Translations under genes and position numbers: made by a program
The notes under the pieces: model-generated
What the model was told of the DNA's origin: nothing
Databases searched by the model: none
The model's input: only the letters and a program-made list of their open reading frames with translations
Shown here: in pieces, positions 55,461 through 64,000 of the stretch
How the letters are laid out: the number at the start of each line of letters is the position of its first letter
Numbering within the stretch: position 1 is the first letter of the stretch
Assembly: GCA_904066235.2 (NCBI GenBank)
Contig: CAJFCV020000006.1
Span: 11,470,001 to 11,534,000 of the forward strand
Direction: 5' to 3'
DNA length: 64,000 nt
From: Bursaphelenchus xylophilus
Taxonomy: Eukaryota > Nematoda > Chromadorea > Rhabditida > Aphelenchoididae

Positions 55461-55877
55461 CTGCTGGAATGAGAGAAATATCAATCTGTGGGGCTTGTAC
55501 TGTCTTTTTGAAATCAAAATCTCGCAAATCGAACATGAGCAAGATGAAAAAAATCAAGAATTTCGGGTAAATCAAGGTTTTTCGATGTTTATGGAAACAA
55601 AACGAAGCTTGACTGACAGAGACGTCCAATTTTTCCTTCGAAACAAGATCACAGAGCAGATAAATTGCCTGTTTTCCTCCGAAAACAGAAATTCCTCCAT
55701 TCGCATGGTGGAAAACAGAATGCCAAGAAATTTCGCATTAATTGTTTTCGCTGCGGGACAAACCTTAAACTGCTCTAAAATGAAATTCAAATTGAGATTT
55801 CGGGGGAATCAAGTCATTTACAGTTTACTCATCTCCGAAACACAGTCGGACCCCTTCAGCGCGGCGAATTCAGCGCG
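55461..55877. promoter_or_regulatory. Shared upstream region of two divergent genes
   Basis: The 1059-residue gene (start 55460, minus) and the SH2-kinase gene (start 55878, plus) are head to head with 417 bases between their start codons. The region is of mixed composition and free of the repeat families seen elsewhere, consistent with a bidirectional promoter. No TATA box is obvious. Confidence 0.45.
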
Positions 55878-58800
55878 ATGGACAAACTCAGGCAAGTGTA
55901 ATATAAGTTTTGGTCCTCAAAACATGGTTCTCTAGCAAAATATGGCTGCTTGATGTTTTCTACAGCCTAAAATGACATTATTTACTTTTAGACAAAAGAG
56001 GAAAGACAAGATGGCGAGTGGTCGGGAGTTGGCGTCGGGTCGGGCGGTCACCAGCAAAGAGGCCATATCTAAACAACAGAAGGACAACAAGCACAAGAAG
56101 GCTGTATTAAAGGGGTGCCAATTTGATTTCCAACAACTTGAGACCATTCTTTTTCTAATCGATGGAAAACTGACTTTTTTATAGCCATTTCTAGTACCTA
56201 GTATAATATAATTTTTTTTCCAGATCAAGCCGAGAGGAGAACGAACATAAGGGCGACCCAAGCGCGCCGGATGCAGATGCGGAGATCAAGGAGATTGCGT
56301 CGAGGTTGAATCATCATCAATGGTACCATGGGATGATGCCCAGAGATGAAATTGAAGACCTGCTCAAGAATGATGGGGATTTTTTGCTCCGAAAGGTGCG
56401 TAGAGTCTGCAATGGGCCTCAGTTTATCATTTGTAATCCAAAATTAAAAAAAAATCCAAAAACGATGATTTTAAAAGAATTCCAGAAAATCCGTCATCCT
56501 TCACTCAAAAATTGGTCATGATGACTGATTTTACTTCTGAAATTTTTTGAGTAGAGTCTGTTATGGGCTTCAATTTGTCATTTCTAATCCGAAATTTTAA
56601 AAAAAGATGCAAAAACGATGATTTTAAAAGAATTCCAGAAAATCCGTCATCCTTGGCTCAAAAATTGGTCATAATGACGGATTTTACCTCTGATTTTTTT
56701 AACTGGAGTCCGCTATGAATATTGCTTGCATTTTTGTTTTGTAAATTGAAGATTACGTTGGATTTGCACATGTCATGATGACGGATTTTTTGGAAATTTT
56801 GTAAGAATGAGTGTTTTTTGATATGAGAGGCTGGGAAAAACGTTCCAGAGACCTTATGACCATCTAAAAATTTTATTCTCAGACCGATGTCTCCAAAAAA
56901 CCTCGGATTGCGATCAGCGTGTGCTACAACAAGCGGATCCGCCACATTCTGCTCACCCACCACGACAACATGTGGTCGGTGCGGAGCGTGAAGAAAGCCA
57001 GTGTGGAAGAGCTGGTCGAGCACCACTTGAAGGAGAAAATCCCGGTCCAATCGGACGGCACAACCATCCAGAATCCCATCCCCCGCCCCGACTTCTACAT
57101 CCTCCACGATCACCTTACAATCGGCCCGAAATTGGGCGGCGGAGCCTACGCCGACGTCCATAAAGGAGTGCTGCGGAAGGGCGGAGAGAGCATTGATGTG
57201 GCCATCAAAAAGTGCAAAGGGAATATCAAGAAGAAGCAGCGGATCGAGTTCGTCAAGGAGGCGAGGATTATGCGCAGGTTCAACCATCGGAATGTGGTCA
57301 AGGTCATCGGCGTTGCACCGCAGGTAGAGTTGGAGTCGTATTTGAGAAAAAATCGGCTTTTGAAGCTTCGGAAACATTTTTTGGAGACTTCTTTTTATTA
57401 GATTTGAAAAATTTTCAGCCAAAAATTTTTGAATTTCAAATTTTCCGCCAGATTTTGAAAAGCTTGGCATTGTGTTGTATGCATTATGACTGTTCAAAAA
57501 AGTGTCAGAAAAAGCAAAATAGGCCGGTAAAAACTGTTTTTAGTATCGAAAAATTTTAAAGCTTTGAATTTCCCGCCATTTTTTGAAAATCTTGGCGTTG
57601 TGTTCTAGTGGTCTTCAAGGTTGAAAAAGTGATGTGAAAGGCACTAGATGGAACTGCAGGGATTATTTTAGGACCATTTGCTCAATTTTTTGACCTTCAA
57701 GTCTCGAAAATTCAAATTTCCCGCAAAATTTTAAAAATCTTGGCATTGTGTTCTAGGGGCCTCAAAAGCCGAAAAGAATGAGAAAGACACTAGATGGAGA
57801 TGGAGGGACTATTTTAAGTCCAATTGTTCAATTTGCGAGCATGAAAGTTTCGAAAATTCGAATTTCCCGCCAAATTTTGAAAATCTTGGCATAGTGTTTC
57901 ACGTCGTCCAAACATTCCGAAAAACTTTAACAATACGTTTATTAGAGTTCATAATAGATTTTATATCATTTTTCCATTTTTAGGAAGAGCCCATATTAAT
58001 TATTCTCGAATTATGCCCTGGTGGAGCGCTTTCCTCCTTTTTGAAGCGACAAAAATCGTTGCCGGAGGACAAGCTGGCTGGATTTGTGAAAGATGCATGC
58101 CGAGGACTGTGCTATTTATCAATGAGAAAGGTAAGAGAGGAAATTTTTTTTTTGAATTTCGAATTTCTGATGTTTTATTGTTTTCGTGGTGGGACCAAAA
58201 AAAATTCTTTTCACACTGTCTCTGGTGCTATAAACGTCGTATTTTACATATTGAGCATATCTAAGGGCATGAGGAACTGATTTTGCGATAAATCGAAGAG
58301 ATTTTCCAAAATTTATTGTTTTCGTGGCAAGACCCAAAAATTGTTCAAAAATTTTTTTATTGTGTTAAGTGTCGTATTTTACATGCTAAATGTATCCATG
58401 GGCCTGAGAATTTGATTTTGCGACGAATTGGACAAGTTTTCCAAAATTTATTGTTTTCGTGGCGAGACCTAAAAATTCTCCAAACTATATTTCTGACGCA
58501 ATATCCGCCTTCTAGATCATTCATCGAGATGTTGCGGCGAGGAATTGCCTGCTCAGCAAGGAGAACGAAGCGAAAATCAGCGACTTTGGACTGTCGGTCT
58601 CCACCAAGGAGCTGAAGCTGGACCGCCTCAACAAGATGCCGGTCCGTTGGCTGGCGCCCGAGACCTTTCGCAACGGGCTGTTCACGACGAAGACGGACGT
58701 GTGGTCGTTTGGAATCATGATGTGGGAGATTTACTCGTATTGCAAGACCGACCCATTCCCGGAGCTGTCGAATGCGGATGCCAAGGCCAGGATCTTGAGT

Positions 58801-59638
58801 GGAAAGAACCCGATGGAGCCGCCGAAGGGAATGCCGGTGAATATGCAGTCCTTCATGAGGCTGTGCTTTACACAGGTAGGCCGGGAATTGCCAAGGATGA
58901 CGGTTTTGTAGAGTTTGGGCCGGTTTTTGAGAAATCAGGTTTTCGTGGTGGGACTCAAAATTTTGCTGTAAGTGGCAGAAAATGCCAAATAGCTGTACTT
59001 AGATAATTCAGGCAAATTTTAAAATAAATTTTAGCAATTTTAGGCGGATTTTGAAAAATCATGTTTTCGTGGCGGGACTCAAAAAATTTGCTGTGGATGG
59101 CAAAAAAGAGTGGAACTGTAGTTTGATAGCATAAATAAGTTCAATTATCAATTTTTGACAGTTTTGGAGCGGATTTTCGAGAAATCAGGTTTTCGTGGTG
59201 GGACCAAAATTTTCGAAAAATAGCTAAACTTTGTTGAGGATTTTAATGGTGAGTCTGTTTGGAACGTAGAACCTTGTTGTGAGAATATTTTATATATTTC
59301 ATACTTTGTTTCTTAGAAGCTAAGGTTTTCGTGGCGAGACTCAAAAATTTTGGAAATACCCAAAAATTCGATTTTTTCCAAAATTTTCCTCAAAGTTATC
59401 AGAGTAGAAATAAACTTTATTACGTAGAGGTCACACCCTGCCCGATTTTCAGAACCCAGAAGCCCGTCCGACCTTTGAGAATCTGCTCCGAACGTTGTGC
59501 CCGAACGAACAACCTCCAGAGCCCGAGAACGAAGACTTCCTCAAAGAGTTGGAGAAGTTCAAGAAAGAAGCCGAAGAATCAACCTCCAAAGCGTCGGGCA
59601 TGAACTCATTTCCTTCGAATCGACCCTCCGCTAGATGA
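55878..59638 (+). CDS. SH2-domain tyrosine kinase of the worm Fer/Fes-like group, 480 residues
   Basis: Exons 55878-55891, 55992-56114, 56224-56395, 56883-57323, 57984-58130, 58516-58875 and 59453-59638 join in phase. The first exon is only 14 bases and its intron has a GC donor (AG/GCAAGT). A basic N-terminal region is followed by an SH2 domain from about residue 75 (WYHGMMPRDEIEDLL, with FLLRK carrying the phosphotyrosine-binding Arg). The kinase domain starts near residue 180: loop LGGGAYADV, VAIKKC, FVKEARIM, IIHRDVAARN, ISDFGLS, VRWLAPE and DVWSFGIMMWE, all catalytic residues intact. A short Glu/Ser-rich tail ends the protein. There is no F-BAR domain, as is usual for this expanded nematode SH2-kinase group. 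Phosphorylates tyrosines in the cytosol near phosphotyrosine docking sites. AATAAA is near 59653. If the 14-base exon is wrong, the ATG at 56011 is the alternative start. Confidence 0.93.
57440..57910 (+). repeat. Array of CCCGCC...CTTGGCATTGTGTT units in a kinase intron
   Basis: TTGGC(A/G)TTGTGTT occurs at about 57465, 57590, 57740 and 57886 (last as TTGGCATAGTGTT), spacing 125-150, each preceded by a CGCC box about 20 bases upstream. Same core as the arrays at 4960-5530, 13740-14190 and 59800-60260. Confidence 0.7.
58180..59345 (+). repeat. Arrays of TTCGTGGTGGGACC units in two kinase introns
   Basis: The phrase TTTTCGTGG(T/C)G(G/A)GAC(C/T)(C/A)AAAA occurs at about 58183, 58317 and 58451 in one intron, and at about 58938, 59063, 59188 and 59328 in the next. 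Spacing is 125-140 bases. The same phrase recurs on either strand in introns and gaps throughout the window (for example 660, 788, 1508, 1640, 1760, 1913, 5650, 11205, 38650, 39738). Confidence 0.75.
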
Positions 59639-59789
59639 GATTATATTATCCTGGAATAAACGTTTTTTTGATGTAATTGGAGGGAAAAATTGGATTTTCT
59701 GAAGGGAAAAAAACATTTAGAACGTTTAATTTAGTAGTTGTCATATTGTGAACGCCTATTTTACAAAAAAAATGAAAAAAGTCTGGAAG

Positions 59790-60265
59790 TTTTTTGAATT
59801 CCCGCCAAATTTGGCATTCCGTTTTAAGAACAAAATTTGATTGCCTAAGGGCACAGATCTCCAAAATTTGTCACGAAAGAAATCTGTGTGTCGTTGAAGA
59901 GCGGATTTTACCAAAATCTGCGTAAAATCTGCGAAAAACTTTGAATTCCCGCTAAATTTGGCATTCTGTTTTAAGGCAAGATTTGGCTGCCTAAGGGCAC
60001 AGTTCACAAATTTTGTCCGAGAAAACAGAGCATTGAATCCAAAGAACTCGTATTTTACCAAAATTGATATAGAAATTCAAAGTTTTTCGAATTTCCGCCA
60101 AATTTGGCATTCTGTTTTATGGGGAAAAATGGATCGCCTAAGGGCCAAGATCTATTCGGGATAGTCTAAAATGCTCCGCCGAGCCATGGGAGAGCGTATT
60201 TTACAACAAACGTATAGAGAAGGCGGATTTTTTTAAATTCCCGCCAAGTTTGGCATTCTGTTTTA
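59790..60265 (+). repeat. Array of CCCGCCAAATTTGGCATTCTG units between two genes
   Basis: Units at about 59801, 59947, 60095 and 60240, spacing 145-148, in the gap between the SH2-kinase and the four-pass protein. Units 1-3 are followed by TGCCTAAGGGC or GCCTAAGGGC. No gene is supported in 59660-60490. Confidence 0.75.
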
Positions 60266-60495
60266 GCCAAAATTTTGCCCTGAAAATGTTTGTTGAATAA
60301 TTTTAAATGGTATAAAAAAGCATATTAAAGGCCAAAAACTTTGTAAAAATTTTTTTAAAACACAAAAAATTAGCCAAAAACGAAAAAATTTCGCACTGTG
60401 CAAAATTAAAAAATTTTTTTTTTGCCAAAACTGAAAAAAATCTCGCAGGACCCGTCAAACAGCATAATACAGCTCGCCTCCACGCCGGTCGTACA

Positions 60496-63347
60496 ATGGA
60501 ATCATCAAAAATGTTAAAACAATTTGTACATGCGACGCCAAGTCTGAGTCAGAAAACAGAAGAAGGACAGCGATCGAAGGCCCCGATTCATGTTCCAAAT
60601 AACATTCGAGCCCCGCCTGAGGCGCTTTCCATTCCGTGGTGGGTTTTATTCGAAATGAAGCGAACGTTCGCCGACTATTACGAGGAGCCGGTGTATTGCG
60701 CGCCGCCCAACGAGACCAGAATCCCGTTCTACGAGCAGGAGCCGGCGGAAAAGAAGCGAATAGAGGATGACGAAGAGGAGGAGGACATTCCACCGGAATA
60801 CATGTCGGTTTGTGGGAAAATCTCAAGTCATGTGAGTTTTTACATATTTATTACCAAAATCAGTATAGATTTGTCGGAAAAATAATAACCACAAAAAAAT
60901 TTGTTCGTTATAGAAGGTTTTGGTTATATGGAGGTTCATTTTAGTCTGAATTTGGACCTTGCAAACTCTGAATTAGCATGTTATAGACAGGTTTTGCTGT
61001 ATGGAAGTTTGTTATATGTAATATCAGTCTGTCGGGAAAATAATGAGTATAATGCCGCGACGTCGGTGAAATAAAAAGAAATTTGATTTTCTCCGTGACA
61101 CAAGCCATTTTCTCGCCGACAATGCGATTTTCGATCTTCATTATTTTCCCGACAAACTGAAAAAAAAGTTTTTTTACCAGTAGAAAAAAATTTCGACCTA
61201 ATTTTGCCCCAATTTTGTATTGGTCGCTACCCCAACGGGTACCCTTGGATTGTCTTCAAATTTTGCACACATGTCACGCATAGACCATATTTTAATTCCT
61301 CAAAATCCAAGCTCTTGCTTTACTGGGTGAGCCGAGATATTCAACAAATTTTGCGGCCGAGAGAGTACGCAAAATGCGGAGAGTGGTCAGAGAGAAAACA
61401 CTTTTTGGCCGCATCTTTGTCAGTTTTGCGCGGAAAAAATTTCTTTTTTTGTGGAAAAATCCCTCTCTACGGTAGAAATAGACATGGGACTTTTCATGGC
61501 AAAATTCGCAAAAAAAATTTCGAAATTTTTCAAATTTTCGGTAAAAAAATATATGTCGGATTTTTTTTCAAATTTTGAACATACGTTGGGCATAGGCTGC
61601 ATATCAATTCCTGAAAATTTTAGCTCTTACTTTGCAGTGTGAGCCGAGATATTCAACGATCTTTGCGGCCGAGAGAGTACGCAAAATGCGGAGAGCGGTT
61701 AGAGATAAAATCGGTTTTTTGCCATAACTTCTCAGAGTATACTATTATTTTTCCACAGAGCATACTATTATTTCTCACCGAGTATATTTTACTATAGCTT
61801 TTTGAAATTTCAGCGACTAACCTTCATCATATCCTTGGTGGTGACGATAGGCTCTCTCTTGTACCTCGTTTTCGACGTCTTTCTCTTTGCCGAGCGTCGT
61901 AAGTGGGCAAAATTTCATTTTGAGTACATAGAGCTGTTTCCAGACGAACGATATTCAAGCTACGACGTAATCCAGACAGTAAATTTCGGTGTGGCTTTAC
62001 TACTTCTTATTGGCAATCGAATGGGCTGCTTCTTTATGTACTTGCCGTATTTGGCGTTTCATGTAAGATTGGTACATCTTGAACAATACATAATTGTTGG
62101 CATATCTTGCTTTCAGGTCTTTCTTCAAATAATTTTGATGCTGATTGTGTTTGTTTTATTCATCAAATCGTTTTTGATGGCCAAAACCGGCGATGACGAC
62201 AGGTATATTCAAGAGACGACCGACGATTTTTGGGTATGTGTAGATTTTGTGAAATTTGAAACACAGATTTTGATGACATTTTGCTGCAAGTTATATGGGA
62301 AGTATATATCAGTCTGTCGGGAAAATAAACGCTGTTCATTGTGCTTATTATTTTCCAGACAGACTGATATCCCGCAATCAGGTTTTTGGTGCAACTCCAC
62401 CACTTTTCTTTAAATTTGGCACAAACTTTGGCCATACGCCACATATCAATGATTGAAAATTTTAGCTCGCGCTTTCCAAGGGCAGCCAAAATATTCAACA
62501 ATCTTTGCAGCCAAGAGAGTACGTAAAATGCGGAGAACGGTCAGCGAAAAACTTTTGTTGGCCGTATTTTTGCCAGTTTTGTGCGGAAAAAATTGATTTT
62601 TTGTGGAAACATTACTCTCTACAGTAGAAATAAACATGAACATTTTCAAAGTAAAATTCGCAAAAAAATTGCCAAATTTTTGTAAATTTTTGATCAAAAA
62701 ATCTCGGTGGTTCGGGTACCGTGATCTCTCATATGACATAGAAAACGGTGTTCTAAATTTGTGCCAAGTTTTATCAAAATCTGAGCATTGCAGTTGGAGA
62801 TCTTCCCCTGTAAAGAAATACTATGTAAGATGAGGAGAGACGGTCAGAGAAAAATGGGTTTTCTCGTGTTTTTTCGCTGGCTTTTTGTAATAAAAAAACT
62901 TTTTTATTATGCTCTTTATTACTATCATCAAGTTCAACAAGATCGTCTCAGTTTTTCCCAGCGATTTGGCCATTAAATTTGGACAAAGGCACTTCTCAAG
63001 TTCCCCTGGTTTCAGTTCGTCGCACACGTTACTTACAGTCATTTAGACGGAGGCAATTGCCTTGGCCGAAACTTGAAACCTTTTGGGGGTACTTCTTTGA
63101 GAAATGCAATGACGAAAACCGTCAAAATTTTCGAAATTTTTCAGGTCAAAAATCACAGTCATTTTTTGGAGAAAGCGATATTAACTCCCTTATAAACAGC
63201 TCCAGACAAATTTATTTCCAGGACTACATGACGTTGGCTCTTCTGCTCATCATCTACGGCGCAATAAATGCATATTGCATTACCGTGGTTTTGAATGGAA
63301 TGAAATACCTGCGGAAAAAGACGAGTGGAAAAACTGTGTTATGGTGA
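60496..63347 (+). CDS. Unrecognised four-pass membrane protein, 275 residues
   Basis: Exons 60496-60831, 61814-62062, 62117-62233 and 63222-63347 join in phase. Residues 1-112 are hydrophilic and acidic near the end (DDEEEEDIPPEY). Four membrane helices follow: LTFIISLVVTIGSLLYLVF, VNFGVALLLLIGN...YLPYLAF, FLQIILMLIVFVLFI and LALLLIIYGAINAYCITVV. There is no signal peptide; both ends are probably cytosolic. The intron 62063-62116 is 54 bases, a multiple of three, and has no stop, so retention would add 18 residues. The long first intron (60832-61813) is full of transposon sequence. Nematode genomes hold many four-helix proteins of this size; I cannot assign a family. Confidence 0.78.
61024..61160. 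mobile_element. MITE with CAGTCTGTCGGGAA termini, copy 4
   Basis: A near-complete palindromic copy in the intron 60832-61813 of the four-pass gene. It is followed by two partial copies of the GAGAGAGTACGCAAAATGCGG (AACAGGGG) family at 61205-61440 and 61560-61720. Confidence 0.75.
62309..62370. mobile_element. Miniature CAGTCTGTCGGGAA element, reduced to its ends
   Basis: Only about 62 bases: the two inverted ends with ten bases or so between them, in the intron 62234-63221. An AACAGGGG-family element (about 62380-62815) follows. Confidence 0.7.
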
Positions 63348-63540
63348 AAGCGCTTTATCCAAAGCGAGGATAAAGCCGACAACATACATATATTATATTA
63401 GAATATCTTCATTCTCAAGTAAGGGTACCCCAAGGAAGACCTTTTTGATTTTAAAAAAATTCGAAAAAATTCAGAATTTCGCCAACTTTGAACTTAAAAA
63501 TCTCGAAGATTTCTGCAAAGCGCGAGCTAAAAATCTCACA

Positions 63541-63738
63541 TACTAGTCGCGGAAAAAAGTCCTGGGATTTTCTCGCGCCCCCCAAATTCCGTCGCGCTCC
63601 GAAAAGTTGATTTGTCGCGGGAATCGCGCGCGACAATAAGGCAAAAACAAGAAAATTGCACTGTGCAAATGCACTCTTCGGGTTCATGCACAGTGCAGAG
63701 TCGCAGAAAATTCCCAGGACTTTTTTCCGCGACTAGTA
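63541..63738. mobile_element. Palindromic element with ACTAGTCGCGGAAAAAAGTC ends
   Basis: Perfect inverted ends of at least 30 bases, with an interior rich in CGCG and two GCACTGTGC/GCACAGTGC boxes (about 63658 and 63698). It lies downstream of the four-pass gene. No ORF. Confidence 0.8.
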
Positions 63739-63849
63739 TTGGTTAAAAAACCATGCTCTAAATTTGCTTTAAGTTTTGCTCTAAACGAAGCACTTTTGAA
63801 AAAAAAATTTTTGGTCCCGACACGAAAACTTGAAAATTAAAAAAAGCTG

Positions 63850-64000
63850 GGGCCTGTTTCACTAACATAAAAATAAATAAAAGAGAAGTAGGGGGGAGCG
63901 AGAGAGCATCGAAAACGCGTTTGCGAGCAAGAGAAACCGGACGAAAAGCAAAAGTAGCCTACTTCTCTTTCGGAGTGACTTTTTGCGTCCAAAAACCGGG
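63850..64000. repeat. Partial inverted repeat at the right edge
   Basis: AAAGAGAAGTAGG (about 63879) is mirrored by CCTACTTCTCTTT (about 63958), spanning about 90 bases; the surroundings are G-rich on one strand. The element may continue beyond the window. Confidence 0.4.

Overview
The window is nuclear DNA of a nematode, most likely a Caenorhabditis species. Evidence: compact multi-exon genes with TTTTCAG acceptors and GTAAGT donors; a TMC channel gene, a SWIP-10-like metallo-beta-lactamase gene and a worm SH2-tyrosine kinase gene, all of nematode type; AT-rich introns full of short palindromic DNA elements of a kind familiar from Caenorhabditis. No prokaryotic or viral gene is visible.

Layout. 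1-12662 (+): the 3' fifteen exons of a TMC mechanotransduction-channel gene (its 5' part lies left of the window). 13438-15248 (+): a two-PDZ protein with its own TATA box. 16001-22673 (-): an eight-exon SWIP-10/MBLAC1-type gene with a tRNA-Ser(AGA) on the opposite strand in one intron. 22674-27323: a repeat-rich desert with a decayed Gln/Pro/Cys-rich gene. 27324-30021 (-): a CK1/TTBK-like kinase whose DFG aspartate is glycine. 30157-31980: a large foldback element. 32495-34707 (-): an unrecognised signal-peptide/single-pass membrane protein. 34760-35790: a second foldback whose arms carry paralogous ORFs. 36871-39957 (-): a protein tyrosine phosphatase without the usual WPD aspartate. 40883-44448 (-): a papain-family protease with a long N-terminal extension. 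45593-47525 (+): a cytochrome b561. 48928-55460 (-): a 1059-residue unrecognised protein. 55878-59638 (+): an SH2-tyrosine kinase, divergent from the previous gene. 60496-63347 (+): an unrecognised four-pass membrane protein.

No operon is evident: genes are separated by hundreds to thousands of bases. Several starts (20746 is internal, but 22673, 30021 and 55460) sit just after a perfect 3' splice acceptor, which is what an SL trans-splice site or a 5' UTR intron would look like. The genes do not form an obvious pathway; kinase, pseudokinase-like, phosphatase and protease genes of worm-expanded families sit together with neuronal or glial genes (TMC, SWIP-10).

The most unusual property of the window is in its non-coding DNA. 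Many introns and gaps carry locally amplified short motifs, and each array, whatever its core motif, repeats at about 125-160 bases. There are also clusters of a 9-base palindrome GCAC(A/T)GTGC at about 30-base spacing, and three foldback elements that contain tRNA-like sequences. Exon boundaries were worked out by hand from splice consensus and reading phase; all phases close for every gene listed, but no transcript evidence was available.
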